From positions 558,001 to 622,000 of the forward strand of contig CAVYTX010000003.1 of assembly GCA_963771545.1 (NCBI GenBank): a DNA stretch of 64,000 bases. The letters run 5' to 3'. Below are positions 7,097-15,023 of this stretch, one piece after another. Numbering within the stretch: the stretch's first letter is position 1; the number at the start of each line of letters is the position of its first letter. The translations under genes were made by a program, and so were the position numbers. The notes under the pieces were generated by a model, which was not told the origin of the DNA, did no database searches, and worked only from the letters and a program-made list of their open reading frames with translations. The DNA comes from CAKZLS01 sp963771545. Its GTDB lineage: Bacteria; Pseudomonadota; Alphaproteobacteria; Rhodospirillales; Defluviicoccaceae.

Positions 7097-7354
7097 TCAC
7101 GCATCTTTCATCACGCATCCCTGGGCTTTCTTCAGAAGTTCGCGCGCGTGGTTCCGAGGAGCCTTCGGGGTGCTCCAGACCGACATCCGGCAGAAGATCC
7201 CCGATCGGCACGCATCCGCGGCATTGGCCGGACAGAGAACGTACCCCCAAGAATGTGCGCTGCGCCCCTTGGCCTTCTCAACCGTCCAGCCCATGCTCTC
7301 AAGCTCTACAAGCGCGGCCTCGATCTCCTTGGTCGGATGCCTTGAACGTGACAA
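7097..7354 (-). CDS. Small Cys-containing protein, candidate toxin of the cassette
   Basis: This small basic protein (about 85 residues from TTG 7354, 97 if TTG 7390 is used) has EIEAALVELESMGWTVEKAK, then SAHSWGYVLCP, GIFCRMSVWSTP and NHARELLKKA. A short alpha-beta protein with a conserved His-x-Trp-Gly and Cys residues, encoded just before an HTH partner, resembles HicA-like or other small RNase toxins by size and context. I prefer TTG 7354 because AAGG lies eight bases upstream. It follows nrdJ in the same direction and may be co-transcribed with it. Function is not demonstrated by any motif I can name. Confidence 0.68.
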   Translation of the reverse strand: MSRSRHPTKEIEAALVELESMGWTVEKAKGRSAHSWGYVLCPANAADACRSGIFCRMSVWSTPKAPRNHARELLKKAQGCVMKDA

Positions 7355-7430
7355 TAGATAGCCTTGAAATGCGCGGTTGTCAATCGACAACTGACCGCGC
7401 GGATGGTGAAGCGTTTAGCCGCGGTAATTC

Positions 7431-10400
7431 CTAACTACACTTCGAATACCCGCAGCTCGTGCACGTGTCGCAGTCTTCCTGGCGGATCAGCGTCGGGGAG
7501 CCGCATTTGGGGCAGGAGCGGAACCTTGCGTTGGGGGTGGGTTCGCCGACGACCTTGACCTGCTTTTCGGCGCGGGGTTTGCCGTGGCCCTCGGGCGGGG
7601 GGATGAAGCCGATGTCGATCATGTGCTGCTCGATGACCCCGCCGATGGCGGCGAGCAGCGAGGGGACGTACCGGCCGCCCACCCACTGGCCGCCGCGCGG
7701 GTCGAACACGGCCTTCAGCTCCTCGACCACGAAGGACACGTCGCCGCCCCGGCGGAACACGGCGCTGATCATGCGGGTCAAGGCGACGGTCCAGGCGTAG
7801 TGCTCGGTGTTCTTGGAGTTGATGAACACCTCGAAGGGACGCCGGCGGCCGTCCTGGATGATGTCGTTGAGCGTGATGTAGATGGCGTGGTCGCTCTCCG
7901 GCCAGCGGACTTTATACGTCTGCCCGCGCAGCGCCTCGGGGCGGTCGAGGGGCTGGAACATTTGGACGATGGCCCCGGAGTCGCCGAGGTCGCGGGGCTT
8001 GGCCCGGGCGGCGGGGGATTCCAGCGGCAGTTCCGCCTGGGCGCCGGAGGTCTTTGACGCGGACGCGTCCTTGCGCTCCAGCACCGCGCCGGTGACCTCG
8101 TTGGGGCGGTAGGTGGTGCAGCCCTTGCAGCCCAGCTCGTAGGCCTGGGCGTAGATGTCCTTGAAGTCCTGGAAGGTGATGCTCTCGGGGCAGTTGATGG
8201 TCTTGGAGATGGAGCTGTCGATGGTTTTCTGGACGGCGGCCTGCATCACCAGGTGGTCGTTGGGGCTGAGCTCCTGGGCGTCCACGAAGGCATGGGTCAG
8301 GGCCGCGGTCTCGCCCTTGAGCCGGCGGTAGAGGCGGTAGGCGTAGTCGGTGACCTCTTCTTGACGCCGCGAGCCGTCGGGCATGAGCACGTGGCGGGCG
8401 TAGCGGAAGCTGAACACCGGCTCGAGGCCCGACGACACGTTGTCGGCGAACAGCGAGATGGTGCCGGTGGGCGCCACCGAGGTGAGCAGGGCGTTGCGGA
8501 TGCCGTGGGCGGTGATGGCCTCGCGTACGTCCTCGTCGAGCCGGCCGACGGTCTCGCCGGCCAGATATTTGTCGCGGTCGAACAGCGGGAAGGCGCCCTT
8601 TTCCTCGGCGAGCCGGGCCGATGTGAGGTAGGCGGCGCGCTGGATCGCCCGCATCCACGTTTCAGTCAGCCCCACCGCCTCGTGGCCGCCGTAGCGCGCC
8701 CCGCACTGGATCAGCGCGTCCGCGAGGCCGGTGATGCCGAGGCCGATGCGGCGCTTGGCCTTGGCCTCGTGCTCCTGCTGCGGCAGGGGATAGCGCGAAG
8801 TGTCGATGACGTTGTCCATCATCCGCACCGCCGCGCCGACGATGCCGTCCAGCGCGTCCATGTCGAGCCGGGCATTGGCCTCGAACGGATCGAGGATCAA
8901 CCGCGCCAGATTGATGGAGCCGAGGAGACAGGTGCCATAGGGCGGCAACGGCTGTTCGCCGCAGTTGTGGACCACCAGGCCGTTGGCGTCGAACGCGTTG
9001 ACGCCGGGAATTTGGACGTCATAGACCGCTTCCGTGCCGCTCTCCGCCACCTCGGCCACCGTCGCGGTGAAGGGGTCGGGGGCGAGGGCGCGGCGGTATC
9101 CGGCGATCAGCACCTCGAGCCGCACCGCCTTGGTCTCGTCGGCGAACCCGATGCGGTCCGCGAACACGGTCACGGTTTCGCCGGACAGCACCAGCTCGTG
9201 ACGGGCCTTGCCGGGATACAGGCGCTCGCCGCCCCGGCCGTCGGGTAGGGGCCGCTCCAGGACCGGTCGCGCGTCGCGCCGGACGCGGCCCGCCATGCCA
9301 AGCCGCAGCAGGATCCGTTGCACCGCCTCGAGTAACCGGTCGTCGCCGTGTTCGAGCCGGACGCTGACACCGTCGCGCGGATTGCCCTGGACGCCGCCGA
9401 GGACATCGAACAGGCCGCGCAGGAACCCCCGGCAAAAGGCGCCGGACGTTTGCTCCAGGGCCGCCGTGACGGTCTGAAGTTCCGGATCCAGTCCGAGCTC
9501 GCGGGCGAGCTGTTTGATCGCGCCGGAGACCAGCCGGTATTCGCCGCGCCCGGGGATCGGCACCCAGCCCTCGAAATCGGAGCGCTGCGGCAGGGTTTGC
9601 GCCGCCGCCAGCGCTTCGTCCATGACGCCCGCGATGCCCGGGCGGTCGTGGCCATTGACGGCGGCGAGCCCCGGCCAGGCGCTGATGACCGCCTCGTCGC
9701 CGGTGAGCGCGCCGTCGCCGAGCAGCAGGCCGATGAGGTAGCCCTGCTCGCGGGTGTACGGCCCCGGCCAGTCGCCGGCTTCCCGGTGGTCGTTGAGACG
9801 GATCCGGTCGCCGGGTTTGAGATCGCCGGCGGGCGCCCATTCCGCGTCCCGTTGGTTCCGCGCCCGTTGGACGGGATGGTCAGAGGTCAGCCTCAGGCTC
9901 TGGCCCTCCCGCGTGGTGAGTTTCAGAACCGGTTTGATGGCGGTGAGAAAGAAGCCCGGGTCCGCCGACGCGAAGGGCCGGCCGTTCACCAGCGCGGTAA
10001 AGGACTTCCCGATCAGATCGCGGACCCGCCTCGGACCGTCCGCCGTTTGCACCCAGGTGTCGTCCGTGACGCACGGGTTGGTGCCGTGGATGGTCTCGCA
10101 ATAATAGAGGTTGTTGAGGCGGTTGATGCGGTCGATGAAGATGACCCCGGGCTCGGCGTACGCATACGTGGCGCGCATGATCTTGTCCCACAGCTCGCGC
10201 GCGCGCACGCTCCGGTAGGCGGTGCCGCCGAAGGTCAGCTCCCACGACGCCTCCTCCTTGACCGCCCGCATGAAGGCGTCGGTGACCAGCACCGACAGGT
10301 TGAACATGCGCAGCCGTCCGGGCTCGCGCTTGGCGTCGATGAACGCCTCGATGTCGGGGTGGTCGCAGCGCATCACCGCCATCATCGCGCCGCGCCGGGA

Positions 10401-10868
10401 TCCGGCGCTCATGATGGTGCGGCACATGGCGTCCCACACGTCCATGAACGACAGCGGCCCCGAGGCGTCGGCGCCGACACCCACCACCGCCGAGCCCTTG
10501 GGCCGGAGCGTCGAGAAGTCATAGCCGATGCCGCCGCCCTGCTGCATGGTCAGCGCCGCTTCCTTGAGGTGCTCGAAGATGCCGGTCATGTCGTCCGGCA
10601 CGTCGCCCATGACGAAACAGTTGAACAGCGTCACCCGGCGCTTCGATCCGGCGCCGGACAGGATCCGGCCGGCCGGCAGGAACTTGAAATCCTCCATGGC
10701 CTCGAAGAACCGCCGTTCCCAGACGGCCGGGTCCCGTTCCGGCTCGGCCAGCGCCTTGGCCACCCGCGCCCAGCTGTCGGCGATGGTTTTGTCCACCGGC
10801 TGGCCGTCGAGCGTCTTGAGGCGGTACTTCATGTCCCAGATCTGTTGCGAAACGGGCGCGATCTGCAT
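7431..10868 (-). CDS. nrdJ: Adenosylcobalamin-dependent ribonucleotide reductase with intein
   Basis: The 1,145-residue precursor, about 775 residues after intein removal, makes deoxyribonucleotides from ribonucleotides in the cytosol using a B12-generated thiyl radical. Extein landmarks are the N-terminal redox Cys region (TLFNCFVMGD), GGGIGYDFSTLRPKG, the active-site NPCGEQPLPPYGTC joined across the intein, the NSKNTEHYAWTVALTRMIS segment of the late NrdJ domain, and the C-terminal Cys cluster CPKCGSP...CDTCTSCGYSKC that reduces the active site. Start is ATG 10868 with GGAGAAAGAG upstream. The 188-bp region upstream shows no recognisable cobalamin riboswitch box. The 3' end is duplicated at 6272-6597. 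Confidence 0.97.
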   Translation of the reverse strand: MQIAPVSQQIWDMKYRLKTLDGQPVDKTIADSWARVAKALAEPERDPAVWERRFFEAMEDFKFLPAGRILSGAGSKRRVTLFNCFVMGDVPDDMTGIFEHLKEAALTMQQGGGIGYDFSTLRPKGSAVVGVGADASGPLSFMDVWDAMCRTIMSAGSRRGAMMAVMRCDHPDIEAFIDAKREPGRLRMFNLSVLVTDAFMRAVKEEASWELTFGGTAYRSVRARELWDKIMRATYAYAEPGVIFIDRINRLNNLYYCETIHGTNPCVTDDTWVQTADGPRRVRDLIGKSFTALVNGRPFASADPGFFLTAIKPVLKLTTREGQSLRLTSDHPVQRARNQRDAEWAPAGDLKPGDRIRLNDHREAGDWPGPYTREQGYLIGLLLGDGALTGDEAVISAWPGLAAVNGHDRPGIAGVMDEALAAAQTLPQRSDFEGWVPIPGRGEYRLVSGAIKQLARELGLDPELQTVTAALEQTSGAFCRGFLRGLFDVLGGVQGNPRDGVSVRLEHGDDRLLEAVQRILLRLGMAGRVRRDARPVLERPLPDGRGGERLYPGKARHELVLSGETVTVFADRIGFADETKAVRLEVLIAGYRRALAPDPFTATVAEVAESGTEAVYDVQIPGVNAFDANGLVVHNCGEQPLPPYGTCLLGSINLARLILDPFEANARLDMDALDGIVGAAVRMMDNVIDTSRYPLPQQEHEAKAKRRIGLGITGLADALIQCGARYGGHEAVGLTETWMRAIQRAAYLTSARLAEEKGAFPLFDRDKYLAGETVGRLDEDVREAITAHGIRNALLTSVAPTGTISLFADNVSSGLEPVFSFRYARHVLMPDGSRRQEEVTDYAYRLYRRLKGETAALTHAFVDAQELSPNDHLVMQAAVQKTIDSSISKTINCPESITFQDFKDIYAQAYELGCKGCTTYRPNEVTGAVLERKDASASKTSGAQAELPLESPAARAKPRDLGDSGAIVQMFQPLDRPEALRGQTYKVRWPESDHAIYITLNDIIQDGRRRPFEVFINSKNTEHYAWTVALTRMISAVFRRGGDVSFVVEELKAVFDPRGGQWVGGRYVPSLLAAIGGVIEQHMIDIGFIPPPEGHGKPRAEKQVKVVGEPTPNARFRSCPKCGSPTLIRQEDCDTCTSCGYSKCS
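8964..10073 (-). other. Intein with LAGLIDADG-type homing endonuclease inside NrdJ
   Basis: Precursor residues 266-635 (370 residues) form an in-frame intein. It starts with Cys266 (CVTDDTWVQTADG, block A), has block B LTSDHPV, and ends with the splice motif AVYDVQIPGVNAF...LVVHN followed by Cys636. Between lie two dodecapeptide-like motifs, GYLIGLLLGDG (about 376-386) and GFLRGLFDVLGG (about 481-492). The first keeps its catalytic Asp; the second has FDVLGG rather than FDADG, so endonuclease activity is uncertain. All residues needed for standard splicing (Cys1, block B His, His-Asn, Cys+1) are present. Insertion is directly before the Cys of NPCGE, which by analogy to other reductases carries the thiyl radical. 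Confidence 0.95.
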
Positions 10869-11056
10869 GGGTAATCTCTTTCTCCGGTTTCGGGGTGGTC
10901 GCCGGACCGGGCCCCACTTTAGGCGGCGGGCGGAATGCCGTCAATCGTCCCCGTTCTTGTTCTGTTTCCCCAACCTTATCCCCGGGCGGCGCCATTTCCG
11001 ATTCCTTGTTTTCCCTTTGCGCGCCGCGCCTCGCCCCCGAGATCCAGGGGGTGCGC

Positions 11057-12481
11057 CTACACCTCCAGCGATCGGGTCAGCTCCGCCTCGATGACGCCGG
11101 CGAGTTCGGATTCCGCGGCCGCGCGGTGGGAGTCGGAGCCGATCTTCGACGGATCCTCGACCCCGAGCCGTGACCACTCGGGTTGGGTCTTGGCCCGCGA
11201 TAGCGCCTTGGGCAACCGCCCCGACGTCCATGTCTTTTCGCTTTCCCTGGCCTGGGCCTCGATCCGGATCTTGTCGAGACTGGCGTGTCCGCGCCGGAGC
11301 AGCGCCCGGACCAGCCGTAATTGGCGCAGCGCCAGCAGGCGGAGGGTGTCGTCCCGGACGCGCAGGGCGGTGTAGCCGCGCAAGCTGTCGGCGATGCGCC
11401 GGCCGTGGCTTTCGAACGTGCCGTAAAGCCCGCCGATGGTGGCGCCGATGGCGGCGGCGGCCCCCAGCGACAGGCCGCCGGTCATGGCGTCGACCGCCAG
11501 TCCGGTGAGACCGCCCGCCACCGCGCCGCCGCCCGCCCGCACGCTGAATTGCGCGAGCGATTCCGGGCTGAACAGATCCAATCCCCACCGGCCGTTGTCG
11601 AGCGGAACCAGATCGGCTTCGTAGTCATCGGGCCGGAAGCGGTGCATCTCCAGCAGCGCCGCCACGCATCGGTGCTCGCGCTCGCGAACCGTTTGCTTGA
11701 GCGCCTCGATCGTGGGCGTAGTGTTTTGTTCCTCGACCGGCACCATGACCCGGTAAGCGGCGACATCGATAAGCAGGTCGGCCAGCAGATCGGCCGACGC
11801 GCGGATCAGATTGGCGCGCCGCTGCTTGCGGTCCTTTACGAGCGTCGCGAGGGTCCGGCGGAAGGTGTCCAGCAGACTCTGCATCTTTTCGAACAGACGC
11901 TGCTCGGCGTTCTCGTTGAAGACCACGGTGTCGAACTCGGCCACCGCGTGCATGCCCACGCGGCTCAGGTGCTCGCGCCACTGTTCGGTTTTCGCCTCCT
12001 GGCCGGCGATGAAGTTAAGCACCGGCACCACCGGCGTCGCGCAGCGCCCCAGGATCTCCAGTTCGTCGCGGTGTTTGCCGAGAACGCGGTCGCGGGCATC
12101 GATGACGTAAAGCGCGATGTCGCTGTCGAGTACCTGGCGGATCGCCTTGGCTTCCTGCTCGAAGGCGCCGTGGGCCGCCGGACCCGCGAGAAAAACGCGG
12201 ATGACATCGATCCAGTCCATTTGACGGTCGGGGCGGAGGCCGTCGAGATGCTCCAACAGGCCAATGGAATCTTCCAGGCCCGGCGTATCGTACAGCTCCA
12301 CCAGCGGCACGCCGTCCACCAACAGCACGGTTCCTTCCACGTGACGGGTGGTCGCCGGCCGGTCCGACACCTCGCCAAAATCGACGGATTGGGTCAGCGT
12401 GCGAAGAAGCGAGGTCTTGCCGGTATTGGTATGACCGACCACGGCGACCTTGAGCACGGGCAGCGGTAGGTGCCGGGTCAT
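11057..12481 (-). CDS. DUF3482 GTPase, Era/TrmE-like G domain with hydrophobic C-terminal region
   Basis: The 474-residue protein has a G domain: P-loop GHTNTGKTS (16-24) and the G3 motif DTPG (65-68). Instead of a clear NKxD it has VLNFIAGQ, so guanine specificity may be altered. The second half is the DUF3482 region with a glycine/alanine-rich hydrophobic hairpin (AGGGAVAGGLTGLAVDAM, GAAAAIGATIGGLYG) that could insert in or lie on the membrane. ATG 12481 overlaps the stop of the DUF2868 gene (ATGA), so the two are translationally coupled. The pair recurs together in proteobacteria and is of unknown function; a membrane-remodelling or stress role is speculation. The long open frame upstream of this ATG is non-coding shadow. 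Confidence 0.9.
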   Translation of the reverse strand: MTRHLPLPVLKVAVVGHTNTGKTSLLRTLTQSVDFGEVSDRPATTRHVEGTVLLVDGVPLVELYDTPGLEDSIGLLEHLDGLRPDRQMDWIDVIRVFLAGPAAHGAFEQEAKAIRQVLDSDIALYVIDARDRVLGKHRDELEILGRCATPVVPVLNFIAGQEAKTEQWREHLSRVGMHAVAEFDTVVFNENAEQRLFEKMQSLLDTFRRTLATLVKDRKQRRANLIRASADLLADLLIDVAAYRVMVPVEEQNTTPTIEALKQTVREREHRCVAALLEMHRFRPDDYEADLVPLDNGRWGLDLFSPESLAQFSVRAGGGAVAGGLTGLAVDAMTGGLSLGAAAAIGATIGGLYGTFESHGRRIADSLRGYTALRVRDDTLRLLALRQLRLVRALLRRGHASLDKIRIEAQARESEKTWTSGRLPKALSRAKTQPEWSRLGVEDPSKIGSDSHRAAAESELAGVIEAELTRSLEV

Positions 12482-14652
12482 GACACATGCTCCTCCGTAA
12501 GCGCCCGGTCGAACCGGTCGCGGAGCGCGCCGAGCCACGCTCGGGCGTCGTCGACGCCGTGGATGGCGGGCGGGTTCTCCCGTCCCGCCATGCGGTCGAT
12601 GATCCGGGTGATTGCCGCCTCGTCGAGGCCCTGCAATTCGAGAACCGCCGCGAACAGCGCGGCGCCGTTGACCGCCTCGGTCAGATCGATGGCGGTATTT
12701 TCCCGAGAAGCGTCGCCGGTTTTGGCGGGACCGATCAATGCCGAGACCGCGGCTCCCAGTCCGGCCCAGGCCGGCAACGCGGCAATGGCCACCGGAGAGA
12801 CGACGGTGGCGGCGGCGACGCAGCCGAGCGCGCCGGCCAGCGCTCCGGCGGCCAGCCACCGGGGATTGAGGCGCAATCGCGCGGGCAGCAAACCGACCAT
12901 GCGATCGGCGCCGGACTTGAGGTCTTCCATCCGCGGAACGCCATCCTTGACATCGATATGCAACAGCCTCCGCCAGGACGGCCCGCCGCCCTGATAGAGC
13001 TTGGCGATGTCGCGTTGAAGTTCGGCCTGCTCGGCGGCGCCGGGCTCGCCCGGCCAGCGCCCGGCGTGCCCGATGATCAGATCGAACGCCGCCTCGATCC
13101 GTCGGGGCGGCTTCGCGGCCGAGGTCCCGCCGCCGAGCAGGCTCGCGAGCCGGGCGCGGCTGGCGTCGGTGAGATGATCGAGGTCGACCTCGATGACCCG
13201 GTCGTCGGGGACTCCGGCGCCGCCGGCGAGGCTCCGCCAATCGCCGATACGCCGCGCCACCTGCTCAAGATGTCCGCGCCGCCGCAATTTTTCGCCGTCG
13301 CTGAGAACGAGCGCGACGGCGATACGGGATGTCTGTTGGAGGATGCGAACAAAGGCTCCGGCGCCCCGGTCCGGCGTCGCCGCCAGCGAACACACCACCA
13401 CCGTCACGCGCGGCCGGACGGTCGCCGCGAAAATCCGGTCGATCACGCCGTGACGCTCCGAGCGGCTATCCACGAACCCGAGGTCCAGCCAGTCCACCCC
13501 CGAAAGAGGGGGCGGCCAAGGTGTCTTGGGCGCCTCGATCTCCAGGCCGAGGATGGCGGCGGGGCCTTCCGAAGCGATCGGCGGTGGCGGTTCGACAGGG
13601 CTGGTGCCTCCCGCCGTTGGGGCCGGCCAGCCGTCCTCGGGGTCGATGATGCCGGTCGGTCGCGCCGCCGGCATCAGGCGGGCCTGAAGGCGCGCAAAAC
13701 CGGTCCGCGTTGTATCCAGCCGGTAGCGGCGCATGGCGAACCGCCGGGCCGCGAGGCTGAGAAGCAGCATCATCGCGCGCGGCAACACGCCGTAGACGAC
13801 GATGGCGCCCACCAGCAATCCCGCCCAGGCTTCCCGCGTGTCGGCGGCCGGCTGGCCGGTTCCGGTCCAGCGGCTGGCGGCCACCTGCTCGGGGTCGGGT
13901 ACCGGGAACCCCAGGGCCGCGGGCAGTTTGCCGATGGCGCCGGCCAACGCCGTGTAGTTGCTCTCCGAGAGAATCGTCGTCTCCCAGGCGAAGGAATACT
14001 GCTTGGCGCTGAGCGTAAGCAGCACCATGGCCACGCAGCCGGCGAGGAAAGACAACCAAAGGGCATGGGTAACGGTGCTCAAGGTCCAGCGGCCAACGGC
14101 GCCACGCGCGAAAACGGCGGCCACCGCCTGGGCGGCGGCCGCATGCTTGGGGCCCTTGTGGAGCCAACGGTTGATCCGGCGCGCGGCCTTGGACACGGCC
14201 GCGCCGAGGAATCCGCCGGTGGCGGTTCGCGGCGTGAAGATCATCAGCGCCAGCCAAGCCGAGAGCGCCAGCGTGTGCACGCCGAGCAGGCTTCCCAGGA
14301 CCCAGAAGAAATTGACCGGTTTGTCGATGGAGGATCCGAATACGGCCTGGGTGGCGCCGGCCCCCGCGATGGCGGCCAGGAGCATTCCCGCGCCAACCGC
14401 CAGGCGGAATGCGGCGCGCAGTCGATGGAGGGCGTCGGCGAGGGGCGGGGCGATGGTCAAGGCCTCGGCGCGAACGATCAAACGATGCTCGAAATTGCCG
14501 CCCGCCGCGCGCGCCCGGTCGTCCGCCCGCGGTTCATTGACGGCAAACCCAAGCGCGTCCTCGTGCAGCCGCACCGCCTCCGCCAGCAGGCGCTGGTCGA
14601 GAACGTCCGGCCCTCCGCCACGATCTCCGGTCGATGAATCAGGGTCCGTCAC
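12478..14652 (-). CDS. DUF2868 multi-pass membrane protein, partner of the DUF3482 GTPase
   Basis: The 724-residue protein has several hydrophobic segments in its first half (about 85-110, 120-150, 195-215 and 280-310). A soluble domain follows with Rossmann-like strands (VTVVVCSLAATPD, RIAVALVLSDG), then a late hydrophobic hairpin (WLAAGALAGALGCVAAATVV). This fits DUF2868. I start at GTG 14652 (VTDPDSSTGDRGG) because GGAG lies eight bases upstream. The longer frame to 14733 would translate through a palindromic repeat arm. Gene end and GTPase start overlap by four bases. Function is unknown. The protein probably recruits or is regulated by the GTPase at the inner membrane. Confidence 0.88.
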   Translation of the reverse strand: MTDPDSSTGDRGGGPDVLDQRLLAEAVRLHEDALGFAVNEPRADDRARAAGGNFEHRLIVRAEALTIAPPLADALHRLRAAFRLAVGAGMLLAAIAGAGATQAVFGSSIDKPVNFFWVLGSLLGVHTLALSAWLALMIFTPRTATGGFLGAAVSKAARRINRWLHKGPKHAAAAQAVAAVFARGAVGRWTLSTVTHALWLSFLAGCVAMVLLTLSAKQYSFAWETTILSESNYTALAGAIGKLPAALGFPVPDPEQVAASRWTGTGQPAADTREAWAGLLVGAIVVYGVLPRAMMLLLSLAARRFAMRRYRLDTTRTGFARLQARLMPAARPTGIIDPEDGWPAPTAGGTSPVEPPPPIASEGPAAILGLEIEAPKTPWPPPLSGVDWLDLGFVDSRSERHGVIDRIFAATVRPRVTVVVCSLAATPDRGAGAFVRILQQTSRIAVALVLSDGEKLRRRGHLEQVARRIGDWRSLAGGAGVPDDRVIEVDLDHLTDASRARLASLLGGGTSAAKPPRRIEAAFDLIIGHAGRWPGEPGAAEQAELQRDIAKLYQGGGPSWRRLLHIDVKDGVPRMEDLKSGADRMVGLLPARLRLNPRWLAAGALAGALGCVAAATVVSPVAIAALPAWAGLGAAVSALIGPAKTGDASRENTAIDLTEAVNGAALFAAVLELQGLDEAAITRIIDRMAGRENPPAIHGVDDARAWLGALRDRFDRALTEEHVS

Positions 14653-14688
14653 CCGGCTCTCCTTCCCCCATCCCTCAAACAGCCACGG

Positions 14689-14710
14689 TAATATCAACGA
14701 CCGTTGGTAT
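14689..14710. repeat. Single arm of the palindromic intergenic element
   Basis: TAATATCAACGACCGTTGG plus TAT is one arm of the dispersed element family (reverse complement reads TACCAACGGTCGTTGATATT). No opposing arm is found nearby, so this is a fragment. It lies in the promoter region of the DUF2868 gene. The rest of 14653-15023 holds no gene that I can see. Confidence 0.55.
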
Positions 14711-14850
14711 AAACCATTCGACCGCAACCCCAATCACGCTCCGCGACGGGATAAGCAAGCCGGGCAACCTTGTAAAGTTGTTGATCGTGAGCGGATTGCG
14801 CGCCGCGCGGCTACGGTAACGGCGACGGTAACAATGGGCTGTTCCCAATC

Positions 14851-14875
14851 GTTGAAAAAGGGATTAACCTTTTCA
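14851..14875. promoter_or_regulatory. Hairpin-forming inverted repeat between DUF2868 and glf genes
   Basis: TTGAAAAAGG (14851-14860) pairs with CCTTTTCAA (14867-14875) around GATTAA. It could be an operator or a transcript hairpin. It has no following T-run on either strand, so it is not a typical terminator. It stands about 150 bases before the glf-like start. Confidence 0.35.
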
Positions 14876-15023
14876 AGGATTACCGGAAAAAAATACGGCG
14901 TTACGCGCGATTGCGCCAGGGTCGTCGGGGAACAATCGACCGGCCACGGTGTTGATAGTACCGGCTACACAACGGTCGCCGTTCAGCCGTATCTGACGTC
15001 CGTGCCGGAGAGGAGGAAAAAAT

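Noticed and set aside
8964..10073. Insertion in nrdJ as a sequencing error or foreign gene fusion
   Set aside because: The frame is continuous and has complete intein blocks A, B, F/G and splice residues, so it is a genuine intein.
9348..10874. 508-residue open frame on the plus strand
   Set aside because: It is entirely antisense to nrdJ, is rich in Arg/Gly/His as expected from a GC-rich shadow frame, and shows no family motifs.
10869..11056. Cobalamin riboswitch upstream of nrdJ
   Set aside because: Expected for a B12-dependent enzyme, but I found no B12-box-like sequence or clear conserved stem in this 188-bp region.
12487..14637. 716-residue open frame on the plus strand
   Set aside because: Antisense to the DUF2868 gene, which has a good start, membrane helices and coupling to its partner. 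The plus-strand frame has none of these.
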